Positions 10,174-20,558 of a DNA stretch of 64,000 nucleotides are shown piece after piece. The position numbers and the translations under genes were made by a program. Each line of letters opens with the position of its first letter. Position 1 is the stretch's first letter. Source of the DNA: Hippopus hippopus (Eukaryota > Mollusca > Bivalvia > Cardiida > Cardiidae); assembly GCA_946811185.2 (NCBI GenBank), contig OX328099.1, positions 20,053,859 through 20,117,858 on the forward strand, written 5' to 3'. The notes under the pieces were generated by a model, which saw only the letters and a program-made list of their open reading frames with translations, was not told where the DNA came from and ran no database searches.

Positions 10174-10885
10174 AGTTTATCCGATAAAATTTCACTGAAT
10201 ACATTTTCTCTCGCATTTGCAGCGAGCAGCTTTTAAAAGACATTTGTTTATATTATTTACATGGTGCCTCGCACCGCTTTCAATCGTTTTCCGGGCAAAC
10301 CAGGGCCTCATCTCACTTCTTCCTGTCTTTCATTTTTTTTCTTAAGTGAGAACATGGCTTTAGACGTATTTAAAATGTCTTGCATATAAGTATCTCGCCC
10401 ACGTGATCAGTGTCGTCAGAGTGGATTGAACCAGGATTTTCTGATCACAAATCGAACTCTTTGAGTGCCACTGAGGACCTTAGTGAAAGAAAATGTACAT
10501 ACATACGAGATACAGAGTACTACCGGTAATTACCTGTTTGAAGCACATACATATTTTCCCATACTGCTTTTGATTTCATTCAGTGCAATAAGTTACAACA
10601 TGCCTTTTCTTTAATCGTATTCCTTTTGTGTGACAATGAACTGCCAAACAATGTGTTTGTCACGGGCAAGTGGTGTTCAACTTCCTTTTTTTCAAGCGTA
10701 TTTTAGCTCAGTGCTGTCATTCCCAGCTCGTATCACTGCTAGGTTTTGTCTCTGCACTGCCCTGTCCAAAGACACTACCAAGTAAATAAATCGCCAGAAG
10801 GATACAAATAGGGTTTCCTGACTGCAAACCAAGGGCTTAATCTTGTATACAACACAGTCACTTGTTTTAAGGACTCGTAATTTAA

Positions 10886-10888
<3 letters not shown>
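10174..10888. other. mostly unassigned; decayed SINE pieces
   Basis: 10400-10485 and 10755-10840 resemble minus-strand SINE heads (TGGATTGAACCAGGATTTTC; GTTTCCTGACTGCAAACC). The rest is unassigned. Confidence 0.4.
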
Positions 10889-10935
<47 letters not shown>

Positions 10936-10980
10936 AGACAGACAGACAGACAGACAGACAGAGAGAAAAAGACAGAGAGA
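10889..10980. repeat. (GA)n/(GACA)n microsatellite
   Basis: GA repeats pass into GACAGACAGACA and back to GA. Confidence 0.95.
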
Positions 10981-11147
10981 GTAAACAAAAAAATGAAAAG
11001 AAACTGAAAATGTGCTAACTAGTGAAAGCTTGGAATCGCATTTTAAGCAACAAGTTTGTTAAAGAAGCTGCAATGTGGTGGTGGTGGTGGTGGTTGGGGC
11101 GCGGGGAATTAGATAATTGGTTTCCTGTATGCAGTGTTTGGTATCTG

Positions 11148-11322
11148 GACCCGTATTCACAAACAACTTCTCAGTCTAATTTTGAAGAGTTTTCTTACTA
11201 TGAAAGTAACGTAATTTCTGATTGGCTTTACCAGTTTAGCACATAAGAAATGGCATTACAATATAATTTCTAAATCCCGACTGGCTAAGAATACAGTCTA
11301 GAATGGTTGGTGTATACGGCCA
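11148..11322. repeat. MITE family P copy, decayed
   Basis: GGACCCGTATTCACAAACAA start, TTTCTGATTGGCTTTACCAG centre, AGAATGGTTGGTGTATACGG end. Confidence 0.7.
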
Positions 11323-11371
11323 CTCTTGATAGCGTGAGTAGTTACGGCCACTCTTGAAAGCGTGAGTAGTT
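11314..11371. repeat. two-unit tandem duplication
   Basis: TACGGCCACTCTTGATAGCG + TGAGTAGT is repeated with one change at the end of the P element. Confidence 0.75.
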
Positions 11372-11630
11372 ACAGGCAGAGTATGGAAATAACAAAGTGT
11401 ATTATTCTAGATTATAAGACAAGTTGTTTAATCTTAGATCTTCTGTGTCCTAAAGCTGCAAGTTTGTCGGGTGAGAGGGTTAATATATACTGGGAACTGC
11501 GTTCGTCAATATTTCAATTACAAATTGATTGTGCCATGTACTATTTACGAAATGATTGGTTTCTATATTTGATGCTTGATAACTGATAGATATCGTTTGT
11601 GGTGACATGCCGGCTACAGAAAAAGACCGA
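11323..11630. other. unassigned stretch
   Basis: Apart from the short duplication at its start, nothing recognisable. A 74-codon frame (11362-11586) has no support. Confidence 0.35.
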
Positions 11631-12130
11631 CAACACTCGTCACAACTCGGCCGATTCGAAAGCTACATCAAACCATTCGGCATACCTCGGGTGATCCGGT
11701 AATTAAGTCCCTCGGCTGTATCACGTAGCTTGATATGCACCTACACGGTATATTTCTTCGCCGAAAGTACAACGCTTCACCGTTCGTAAAATCGTAAACT
11801 AGTCACAATTTTCCGTGGAAATCTTTCTAAACTAGTACATTTCCCATGACCAACAGGTTGTACATCTTTTTGAAACTCGGTCCATCAATTACGTTGTTAT
11901 TTTTCAGCGATAGGTTGCTTATAACCATGGCTGTTGTTGCCGTTGCTAACCGATTTACAGAGTGCCACCATTTTTAAGATCATGTGACTGGTGGTATTTC
12001 AAATCTGGAAACCTATTTGATACGGACGAGGTTAGATGTAGGTACGGAATCGGCCAAGTTGTGACGAGTGACATCTAACTTGATCAACAGATCACCCGAG
12101 GTTTGTCGAGTGAGACCGACGGTAGTATTC
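11631..12130. repeat. MITE family T, both termini present
   Basis: CACTCGTCACAACTCGGCCG at the left and CGGCCAAGTTGTGACGAGTG near 12070 on the right. Beyond each lies a CGGGTGATC / GATCACCCGAGG segment, so the element is a foldback. Internal sequence is shared with 2640-3015. Confidence 0.75.
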
Positions 12131-12238
12131 GCCAACAATGAATTCCATACAAGACTAGCCGTCTGATCTTATGCCTGCAACGTGCTAAAACAACAGGCGA
12201 GATGTTGAAGTCAGGAGGGGGGCATTCACACTTTTAAT

Positions 12239-13172
12239 GTGAGCCATGCTCTATGAAAAAGGGGGCTTAATGGGTCTAAAAAAAAGTATCGATCCAGATC
12301 AGCCTGCGCAGTCCGTCGAAAGTTTTTGCTATTGATCAATTTCATGCATGTAGAAAGACCAGTCTACCCAATTATTCAGACGGTTGTTAAACAGAGTTAG
12401 CTTTATGGATTCATCATGATTATCATTAGAATAAGTACATTACGAACAAATCCTTAATACTAACACTGAATTGTAAGGTATGATGGGAGATGGCCACGAT
12501 ATACGATCCCTGCCGTAGCTTACCGATGCAGTCTGATTGTTGTACGTAAAATACCGATATTGACCGACATTGGCCGATGTTTCACGATCCCATTACAGTT
12601 GGGCAACCTTAAGTTTGTACCTAAAAAGCATGTTTTAAAATATCTTTGGTGGTTAACGTTTAATTCCCAACATTACAATCAATTATTTCGATACATAGAT
12701 ATTCATTTCGAATCAAATGGAGTAGCGCGCAAACATGGGATGAACAAGCCATGGGACGAACTGGTTCTGGAACGAAAAAGCCCAGGACCAAGCGATCAGT
12801 AGACAAATTTAGTATTACTGCGCCAATAGAAGGCTATGAGTGAAGCTATTTTCAATAACAAATTAGTATTCCTTTATCGATGGCCTCATCCAGTGTATTT
12901 TAACATGCCATTTCCAATTACATATATGAGTGCTACCGAAAAACTCATTTGTTTGAGAAAAATTGCGTTTATTTGGGTTTATTTCCTTCGGCTTTGGACA
13001 AAACACAATACATGGTCTTCAAAATTCAATCTTGAACTCATAGTGGTATTGTCTTCGACAAATACCACAAAAATATAGTTTTATGGATTCATAGCTATTT
13101 GATGACCTGCTTGGTATCATGCATTACGGAGATGCATTAAGCCCCCATTTGCCTGTTGATGGCTCGTGCTTT
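12239..13172 (+). repeat. MITE family B copy split by an insertion
   Basis: Left part 12239-12414 (GAGCCATGCTCTATG..., hairpin right arm deleted) and right part 13080-13172 (GATGACCTGCTTGGTATCAT, ATGGCTCG). Confidence 0.75.
12415..13092. mobile_element. ~680-bp insertion of unknown type in B
   Basis: Bounded by a 13-bp direct repeat TTTATGGATTCAT (12402-12414 and 13080-13092). It contains two frames of about 80 codons (12560-12802, 12836-13078) that I do not recognise, and a small hairpin GTGGTATTGTC/GACAAATACCAC at its right end. The long direct repeat would suit a retrotransposed piece, but I see no poly-A tail. Confidence 0.45.
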
Positions 13173-13273
13173 GTGCTCGTTATAGAAAATGTTTCTGCAT
13201 TCAATGTTTGAAAGCTTAAGCAGTTACAGCCCGGGTGGATAAAAAGGCCAAGGTCTGCGTCCACCAAACAATA

Positions 13274-13552
13274 TATCTAAGCCTTGCGCTGTGAAAAGGG
13301 GGTCTTATACAACTGCAAAAAGTATCGACCAAGGTCAGCCTGCGCAGTACGCGCAGGCTGACCTTGGTTGAAACTTTTCGATATTGATAAATTTTCTGCA
13401 TTTCAAAGGACTATTCTACTTCATGATTTAGTCGGCTGTTAGACATAATGGATTTTATGGATCCATAATTATGTGATGACTTGCTTGGTGTATTGCAGCG
13501 CTTAGATGCATTAAAAGGTAAAACCCTGTTCCCAGAGCACAGCTTAATTATT
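13274..13552 (+). repeat. MITE family B copy
   Basis: Clean hairpin AAGGTCAGCCTGCGCAG/CGCGCAGGCTGACCTT. The right end carries an AAGGTAAAACC interruption before CCAGAGCACAGC. Confidence 0.85.
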
Positions 13553-13938
13553 TTTCTAAATTAATAAACTAACCGTCTGAATAGCTGAGATAGAATGCTT
13601 CAGCCAATCATGCGGCTACTTTTAAAACATAGAAAAACTAAATCTATAATGTTTGGTAAATACGTAGCTGGGTCAAAGGATTAAACTGTTGCCTTACGAA
13701 ATTCATCGACCTCTCTCTGAACGTCTATGGGGGTCACATCTATTAATCGATTAAAAATCAAAATCAAAAATTAAAAATCGAAATACAGAGAGTATAGAAA
13801 GCCAACCTTCAGTTTCATGCAACAGAATAGTTTGAAATATGCCATGGTTATCAATTAATAACTGTGTGAATAACACATGTTTTTTCGAAGTACAAGTAGT
13901 CTTTTGGTTATTACAAGGTTTTCCGGGGTTTTTTTTTG
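13553..13938. other. unassigned stretch
   Basis: Includes a low-complexity AAAAATCAAAATC run near 13750. No gene or repeat family recognised. Confidence 0.35.
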
Positions 13939-13942
13939 TTAA

Positions 13943-14147
13943 CTCTTTCACTACTGAATAAATACATTGCGTTTTCTCAATGGCTACAAATACAGTTCAC
14001 CTGCAAGATCAAGAGACGATTCGTTCATAATCGAGAATAAAGCAGTGGACAGTGTAGATCAGAGATCAGACTGCACGTTCTGTGCAGTCTGATCTTGATC
14101 TACACTGTCCACAAAAGCTTCTGGTATCGTCTATAGAATGGATAGAG
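13943..14147. repeat. MITE C' copy, full length
   Basis: TTAA at 13939-13942 and 14148-14151. CTCTTTCACTACTG start, intact CAGACTGCAC hairpin, GGACAGTGTAGATC on both sides. Confidence 0.85.
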
Positions 14148-14151
14148 TTAA

Positions 14152-15100
14152 AGCATATTTAGCGATATTTTTAGATACGAGAGTAATGATTCGATACTTC
14201 TTCGATTGTATAATTCAGCGGCAACTACGAACCATCACGTAGGATGAAAGTCATACATACAAAATATACAGAATTTGCTTGGCATACCTAGTCAAGTGCT
14301 CTTGATACCTAATTATGGTTATTAAATGTGAATGTTTTGTCCGGCGATAGGTGTACAATAACTTAAATACTGTTCCCTCGATTTAAAGGAGTCGCAGATT
14401 AGTTTGATTTGCGACTCTTTTACATTCTAAAATGCATTTTTAATGCGATTAAGCGGCCTAGCTTGTTATCAGGCCTTTATAGTGGTATATCACGTAGAAT
14501 ACCCAACAATTTTAATCGATAAATCTCATTTCTATAATTACGAAGCCATTCATGATACAGGAATTAGGAGCGTGGGCCGGAGCAGGTACTGCAGACCTCT
14601 AGAATATGTACAACGGTTACAGGATTTACTAAACTTTTTTCCCCGGATAGATCTACTTCGAATTCCCACTGTCGTTTCAAGATCTCGCGATAAATTGTGG
14701 TAATAATGCCATCGATATCCAATAACCCTAAGTTTAGGGGACTGGAATCCCAGAATAGTAACATTTCATTCATGTATATACATTTTTTTTTGCCCGATTA
14801 TAAACCAATAGTATCCGGCTAAAAGGGCTTGTAAATCAAATTTAACGATCGCGCCTGTCCGTTGCTGAACTTCCAACCCTGTATCGTAGAAATATGACTT
14901 TTTGTGCTCTAGATCTAGTGGTACGAAACTTTGGAAACTTTGTGGGGAAAGGAGCATTCACTTATTATAAAATGTTGCTAATTTTCCCCGAATGTTTTCC
15001 TTGCCATAAAAAGACAGGCTCCAACCTTTGATAAAGGTCTTCTTTGCTTTACATGTAGTGTGCCGCCTGAATATACATGTAGCTTGAATGGCATCGGATT
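14152..15100. other. mostly unassigned; small hairpin and A-like scrap
   Basis: 14385-14422 folds (GGAGTCGCA/TTGCGACTC). 14930-15010 has a weak A-like core (TTGTGGGGAAAGGAG ... CCGAATGTTTTCC). An 86-codon plus frame (14443-14703) has no domain or splice support. Confidence 0.35.
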
Positions 15101-15102
15101 AA

Positions 15103-15225
15103 CCTTTATCATGCTTAAAACAACGACTGGTGTCCTTTTCGAAGAGTGCAGGCCAAGATCAGCCTGCACGGACGTGCAGGCTGATCTTGGTCTGTACTCT
15201 TCGATACACATGTAAGTGTTCAAGC
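15103..15225. repeat. C/B-intermediate hairpin element
   Basis: GATCAGCCTGCAC/GTGCAGGCTGATC. The stem has the B-type CAGCCTGC but the C-type flank GATC and ends near CCTTTATCATGC. A bridge between families. Confidence 0.65.
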
Positions 15226-15339
15226 TTTACTAGCTCTTTTAATATACATAGATACATGTAAGTCCTAAAGGATGTTGGTTGCTTCCGTTGTCTGCTTTTA
15301 TTTAACAGGATATAGGGTAAGTTGTATTCGCTACTATAC

Positions 15340-15497
15340 CTTCAATGCTTCCACCCACGCTGGCTTTTTTCTTTCCATTTGAGCTTTTGAAATTTGAATC
15401 GGTTACTTCCTGTACGTCATTTCCGGCAATTAAAGGTAAATGTTGCTGCTGGTCACCGTTTGGGGAAACCGCTTCCGGATCATCCATTGTACGATAT
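15340..15497 (-). CDS. candidate first coding exon of an unknown host gene
   Basis: On the minus strand a polypyrimidine tract ending TTTTCATCTCAG gives an acceptor at 15498. An ATG follows 10 nt into the exon (15485-15487), then 49 codons stay open to a donor AAG|GTATAG at 15340/15339. The peptide starts MDDPEAVSPNGDQQQ and ends near KKKASVGGSIE. It is acidic and polar, with a late basic KKK cluster, like the cytoplasmic tail at the start of many proteins. Base composition is richer in G+C than its surroundings. It overlaps no repeat family. I recognise no family, and no partner exon is visible at lower coordinates, so a very long intron would be required. It could be a chance frame. Confidence 0.4.
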
Positions 15498-15549
15498 CTG
15501 AGATGAAAAGAAATCGATATTTAGTGAACAAAATGAAAACCAGGGAGAG

Positions 15550-15555
<6 letters not shown>

Positions 15556-15601
<46 letters not shown>
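15556..15601. repeat. (GA)n microsatellite
   Basis: About 23 GA units, lying in the putative intron upstream of the candidate exon. Confidence 0.95.
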
Positions 15602-15603
<2 letters not shown>

Positions 15604-15681
15604 AAAGGTTTAACGATGGAATTGATACATACAATTGTATTAAATGTATAGATCGACACCGACGCCAAAAGAGTAAATTTG

Positions 15682-15938
15682 CGCCATGCTCAGGGAAAAC
15701 GGGGCTTAATGCATCTCTGTGATGTATGATATCAGGTAAGTCGTCACAGAATTATGGATCCATAACGTCCATTTGTCAAACAACCGACTGAATCCTGAGG
15801 CAGACTGATCCTTTGACATGTAGAAAATTTAGGAAAAACAAAGTTCCGACACAGGACAGCCTGAGCGGATTGCGTAGGCTGACCTGGGTCGATACTTTTT
15901 GCAGATACATTAAGCCTCCTGTTCACAAAGCATGACTC
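15682..15938 (-). repeat. MITE family B copy
   Basis: CGCCATGCTCAGGG left end, TATGGATCCATAACGTCCAT, decayed hairpin (GGACAGCCTGAGCGGATTGC), CATGACTC right end. Confidence 0.85.
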
Positions 15939-15940
15939 AT

Positions 15941-16259
15941 TTATATAAAGCGAGAAACACCTTATCTTTTAAAAAAATATAAATGACTGTAGGCTTTCAC
16001 GTGTGTCCATAAAGCCCCTGACAGCATTTCCTAATGTCTCAGTCAATAGGTTTGTAACAAGGGAGGCAACTGAGGTCGAAATTACTGAAAGCTGGTAATA
16101 TTTCTCATTCTTGTGGGATCTTCCGTCTTGAAGTTTGTGCTCTAAGTAACACGTTTTCCCAAATTGTTTTCCTAGTTTTTTCTCCTTTTTCCTTTCACTT
16201 TTTCCTTTGACTTGATATTCACGCCACTTACAGAAGTATTTCAATCATGTAACGGTTAA
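15941..16259. other. unassigned stretch
   Basis: A minus-strand frame of 91 codons (15969-16244) is Lys/Glu-rich in part, but no domain is recognised. No repeat seen. Confidence 0.35.
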
Positions 16260-16420
16260 AGCTTATGTCTTTCCTGGGTTTAACCGGTTCTAGCCTTGGG
16301 CTCTGTAATGCGTTGCTCACAGACATCCCAACATAAAACCCCACCGAGATCGAACCAGAATTTACTGGTTACAGTTCAAAAGCCCGACACATGGAGGGAC
16401 CTGTTTGCCTAATCTAACAA
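16260..16420 (-). repeat. decayed tRNA-SINE
   Basis: CCTGGGTTTAACCGG body and a head whose reverse reads CAGGTCCCTCCATGTGTCGG, similar to the S5-type head at 60965. Confidence 0.4.
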
Positions 16421-16489
16421 GTGTCAACTTATCTTTAAATCGTAGGAGCTCTCAATTAATCAAATGGACATTTTTTGTAGGGAGAAAAA

Positions 16490-16640
16490 CAAACCATTGC
16501 ATTGTCAGTTGTATTTTTGCAGAATTTTTCAAACTATAAAAGACAGTGAAGATCAACGATCAAACTCCACGTACTGTGCAGTGTGATCCTGATTCACACT
16601 GTTCGCAAAGGCCTTATTGGTTTTAATTTGCTTTGACTGC
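16490..16640. repeat. MITE family C remnant
   Basis: GACAGTGAAGATCAACGATC and CTCCACGTACTGTGCAGTGTG: a mutated hairpin with CACACTGTTCGCAAAGGCC. Confidence 0.55.
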
Positions 16641-16899
16641 GAAACAATTTTAGTTGTGCTCCGAACCCTGATGATTGATTAATTAACAGAACTACCTACA
16701 TGAACATAAAAGAAATGAAACAGCAACGTTGTGAAAAAAATATAGACCCTCAACCAAAGTTGCAGAACCAATTTCAAACCTTCCATATATGCATGTATCA
16801 ACTGTAATACATGCACTTAGTTTATGCCTGTATTACTTAACAAAAGCTGTTCTGTGCACATATGATACCATTTAACTGTGACTGTTGTATGTATATTAT

Positions 16900-17150
16900 A
16901 TGAGTCATGCTCTGTGAAAAGGGGTTTAAGGCATCAACAAAAAACATCCACCCATGTCAGCCTGCACAGTCCGGTTGAATATTGTTGCTCTTTGTAAGTA
17001 TTCTGCAAGTCCAGGGACCATTCTACCACATTATTGAGTCCTTTATTAGACTAAATGGATTTTATGGATCCATAATCATGTGACGACTTGGTTGGTAAAA
17101 TGCACCACGAAGCTGCATTAAACCCCCTTTTCAAAGATCGCAGCTTATAG
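16900..17150 (+). repeat. MITE family B copy
   Basis: GAGTCATGCTCTGTGAAAAG start. The hairpin is reduced to CAGCCTGCACAGTCC (right arm deleted). The long arm is complete. The end is altered next to a LINE-like insertion. Confidence 0.85.
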
Positions 17151-17520
17151 TTTAGTTTAAACATATTTCATTCATTAAGGGAACGGGGTCGGGCCACAAG
17201 TTCTTACAACTTAGATTCGGCCCTTCCCCTACAATCAAATTAACAATACAAAATGACAGATAATGGAAACAAAAGATGGTGTAAATAACTATATAAAGAA
17301 AAGAAAAAAACGAAAAAATGTACACAAAAACAGAAATAAGGAGAAATTGATAAAGAGAGGAGAAAAATTGAACAAAGGGAAAAAAAAACAAAGTAGAGTG
17401 GAAATAGAACTAAGAACAGAAAAAGTGAGAATGAGAAACTGGATACGATGCTCTGTGATGGATGCCTGCTATTTTAGTAAAACGCTGTATGTATTATTTT
17501 CTTTTTATTGAATATGTAAT
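17150..17520 (-). mobile_element. LINE-like 3' end fragment
   Basis: A purine-rich plus strand (T-rich on minus) bounded by a 14-bp direct repeat with one change, GATCGCAGCTTATA (17136-17149) and GATTGCAGCTTATA (17521-17534). On the minus strand it ends GAATGAAATATGTTTAAACT, which recalls mollusc LINE 3' ends from memory. A 5'-truncated retrotransposon copy is the simplest reading. No reverse transcriptase coding remains. Confidence 0.5.
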
Positions 17521-17566
17521 GATTGCAGCTTATACATGGTCCTAATCAAAGGTCGCATTATTTTAA

Positions 17567-17782
17567 CCCTTTACCACACAATCTCCAGTTTTTACGACCC
17601 TTAGGAAGAAAGCTTTTGAAAACATCGAGAGAAAAGGAGAAAATGCTGGTAACCAGCATTTTCCCACAATGTTTTCTAACTTTCCACCAACAAAACTCAT
17701 CAATTTAGCCACATTTGATATGTCGTCTGCAGGTGCTTTCAATTTTGACGAGGCAAAAATTTTGTCGTTTGGTAAAGACTTA
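17567..17782 (-). repeat. MITE family A copy
   Basis: TTAA at 17563-17566. The hairpin right arm is shortened (CCAGCATTTTCCCACAATG). The end TTTGGTAAAGAC is decayed. Confidence 0.88.
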
Positions 17783-18047
17783 GTTTTTTATCAGGCGAGT
17801 AGGTTTTGTTAATTGACGATGAATGAGATATTGCAGGCCTCAATACACAAACTCGTAATCAACAATGTCATAATTACACGTTCCTTAACAAATAAAGTAA
17901 GAAATAAACGTTTCTCATTCATCACCATCAGCAATAAAAAGAAGCTACATAAAACGTACTCCTTGCATGTATTGAGTTGTCAACAAGTGTTTGGCCAATG
18001 CATGTACAATTTTCCAATCGCAATTGCTATAATATACTAGTCTTTGT

Positions 18048-18298
18048 TTGCATTAGAGTTTAACGCCGTTTTAACAGGTTATATCACGACGGTCAGTGCA
18101 CCTACGCATGTGATTCCTGGCTTTCTCACTCTAGTTCTGACACAACTTTCTTTCCAAGCCATTGACTATTTTCTCACATGCATCAGAGGTGAAGAGGCCA
18201 AAAAATCGCCGGAAAGTAAGTTTGCCTCAACCGGGTATTGAACTCGCATCCACTAGGTCACGGGTTAGATATGCTAACTACTGAGGTACCATGCCGGA
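18048..18298 (-). repeat. SINE S2 copy
   Basis: Reverse-oriented tRNA-like head at 18210-18298 (reads GTCCGGCATGGTACCTCAGT on minus; B-box-like GCGAGTTCAATACCCGG). Body ATGCATCAGAGGTG (inverse) and tail TTAACGCCGTTTTAAC. Confidence 0.8.
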
Positions 18299-18507
18299 CA
18301 TAATGTACTATAGTCACTTTGACAGTTAGTTATATCATGTGCCATTATAGGCCTTATGTTCTTTCTAAATTTCTGAATAACCTTGACAAATATAATACAT
18401 ATTAGCATTTAGTATTTTTCATGTACATGCGCTATCGGCAGAACTCTCAGTGACATTATGTACATGTTTTACAGATTCTTTATGAACAATTTCGTTCGTG
18501 CATTATA

Positions 18508-18768
18508 TATGAGCCATGCTCTGGCAAAAGGGTGTTTAATGCATCTTCATCATGCAACGTGCCAAGCAAGCCATCATAATTATGGATCTATAAAACCCAT
18601 TTTGTCTAACAACCGACTGAATCACAAAGTAGACTGGTCCTTTGACATGCAGAAAATAGCAAAGGGTTTCGACCAAGGTCAGCCTGCGCGGACTGCGCAG
18701 GCTGACCTGGGTCGATACTTTTTGCAAATGAGTTGTATTCCCTTTTGTCCAAGGCATGGTTCATATAT
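18508..18768 (-). repeat. MITE family B copy
   Basis: GAGCCATGCTCTGGCAAAAG left. Perfect stem CAGCCTGCGCG/CGCAGGCTG around GACTG. AGGCATGGTTCATATA right. Confidence 0.88.
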
Positions 18769-18836
18769 ACAATGTACTGTTTTGTTGGGGGGTGGGGTCC
18801 GAAACTATATGGTTGATAAGACGGAAAAAAGTTCAA

Positions 18837-19374
18837 TCCCTTTACCATACAAACAATTTAAGAAATGTTCATATTGAAAGCATCTGCAGACAAGAAATTC
18901 GATTGACTCAAATAATGAGATTTGTGTTTGACATTGTAGCAAAACCTTGTGGTCATTTACGAAAATACTGTTAACCAGCATTTTCTCTTTTTCCACACTG
19001 CTTTCAAAAGCTCTCTTCCGTCAGGGTAATAAAAACATTGAGTGATTGTATGGTGTTTAACGTTGTTTTCAACATTATTTCAGTTATATCGCGGCGGCCA
19101 GTGCACCTATCCATGCTTTCCTGGAGATTCTTTTTACCAGTACTCCGCTCAAGATTCTTTCCAAGCCACTGGCTGCTTTCCCACATAACCATCGTCGAAA
19201 CAAAGGTCAGCGGTGAGAGAGGAATGAATCCTGTCGTGATGCGGACTATCATCAGTCCTCGGAAAGAAAATGGCCGAGCTAGTGATCGAACGAACGACCT
19301 CCAAATCCTGTACGCTACCGATTGAGCTACCGGGGCTCGGTATAATTAAAACATTGGATTGTTTGATAAAGGGT
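18837..19374 (+). repeat. MITE family A copy split by SINE S1
   Basis: Left part 18837-19040 and terminal part 19348-19374 (GGATTGTTTGATAAAGGG). The 9-bp AAAACATTG duplicated at the junctions shows the SINE arrived later. Confidence 0.85.
19041..19347 (-). repeat. SINE S1 copy nested in A
   Basis: Target duplication AAAACATTG at 19032-19040 and 19348-19356. On minus: head GAGCCCCGGTAGCTCAATCG, body GAAACGATGG-type segment, and tail ACTGAAATAATGTTGAAAAC + AACGTTAAACACC. Confidence 0.88.
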
Positions 19375-19584
19375 TGAATTAAATTTAACCAGTAGGAGAA
19401 AGTTTTATCACCGGTTTGGTACCGGTTTGTTACTTGATCTAATCCATACGAATTTGTTATCTCAAATTTTTGTGAAAAGTAAATAAATATTACCGCACGT
19501 ATCCCAAGACTATAGGTCAAATTTTCCAAATATCCTGTTCACCAAGGCAGAGACTTATTAAGTATTGTGTTTTTAACACTATTT

Positions 19585-19740
19585 CCAATTGCGAAATATA
19601 TAAGTTTTGCGGTCGGCGAAGATCAAGATCAGACTGCAAAAAACGTACAGTCTGATCTAAGATCTATACCGTCCGCTACCTAGTGTGCTAATTTGAAAAA
19701 AAAATCTTCAATTACAATGGAACTGTACTTTAAGACCTCG
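19585..19740 (+). repeat. MITE family C copy, decayed
   Basis: GATCAAGATCAGACTGCAAA then ACAGTCTGATCTAAGATC and TACCGTCCGCTACC. The termini are lost. Confidence 0.65.
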
Positions 19741-19744
19741 ACTG

Positions 19745-20085
19745 CATTAAAGTAACAATAGCTTCCAAAAGTAAACAAAACAGGTGTTAAAATGCATTTG
19801 AATTTAAATCGTACCATGTAAAAGTATCGAATTTATTGTGAAGATGACAATCTTTTAGTGTACGGTCGGTCCCAGTATTAGTCGCTAGCAGAAAAATTAA
19901 TTTCAAAATTAGGTTAAAATCTGCCAGGTCTATCTTTTGTTTACTTTTTGCCTGATATTAGAATTTATTTTTCTGCCGGCGACGAACACTTGGACCGAGC
20001 ACGCAGTAACAAATTTTCACCTTCACTATATTTTCCATACTTTTAACTGGTATGATTTAAATTTAAATGCATTTCAACACCTGCG
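19745..20085. repeat. MITE family Q copy
   Basis: Left TTAAAGTAACAATAGC, inverse arms GGTGTTAAAATGCATTTGAA / AAATGCATTTCAACACC, centre GTCGGTCCCAGTATTAGTCG ... GACGAACACTTGGACCGAGC. A foldback of ~340 bp. Confidence 0.8.
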
Positions 20086-20134
20086 CAGATTTTTCTTTTT
20101 TTTTTCGTTATGGAGCATTTATATCGGTAGTGAG

Positions 20135-20270
20135 AAGGTTAACGCTATTTTCAACAGTAGGTATATTACAGCAATATCAAGGCAGACATTACACCTATCC
20201 GTATCTTCCTTGAGTTTCTGTAACGAGTGTCTCGTACATCACTCTTTCCAGGTTACCTCACTTCTCAACA
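20135..20270 (-). repeat. SINE S1 remnant
   Basis: TTAACGCTATTTTCAACAGT, GACATTACACCTATCCGTAT, decayed; no head. Confidence 0.45.
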
Positions 20271-20296
20271 TTTAGTTCTTTCAACGCCAAATATAA

Positions 20297-20556
20297 TGAG
20301 CAATGCTCTGTGAAAAGGGGGAAGGGGCTGAATGCATCTGCAAAAAGTATCGACCCAGGTCAGCCTGCGCAGTCCGCGCAGTCTGACCTGGGCCGAAAGT
20401 TTTTGCTCTTGATCAAATTTTCTGCATGTCAAAGGACATTCTACCTAAACATTAAGTCGGTTGTTACAGAACATGGATAATTGTATGATGACTTGCTTAA
20501 TATCACGGATCGCCTTGATGCATTAAGCTCCCCTTTTGCCAGAACATGACTCAAAT
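20297..20556 (+). repeat. MITE family B copy
   Basis: GAGCAATGCTCTGTGAAAAG. Hairpin CCCAGGTCAGCCTGCGCAGT / CCGCGCAGTCTGACCTGGGC. Sits beside or in a C' copy (20272-20296 reads CTTTCAACGCCAAATAT). Confidence 0.88.
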
Positions 20557-20558
20557 AC

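Noticed and set aside
14385..14422. Hairpin GGAGTCGCA/TTGCGACTC as a terminator
   Set aside because: Rho-independent terminators do not apply in eukaryotic nuclear DNA; probably a repeat remnant.
14443..14703. 86-codon plus-strand frame as an exon
   Set aside because: No acceptor/donor pair fits and the composition is not exon-like.
18458..18877. 139-codon frame and its antisense partners
   Set aside because: Entirely within a B element and its flank; palindromic sequence opens frames on both strands.
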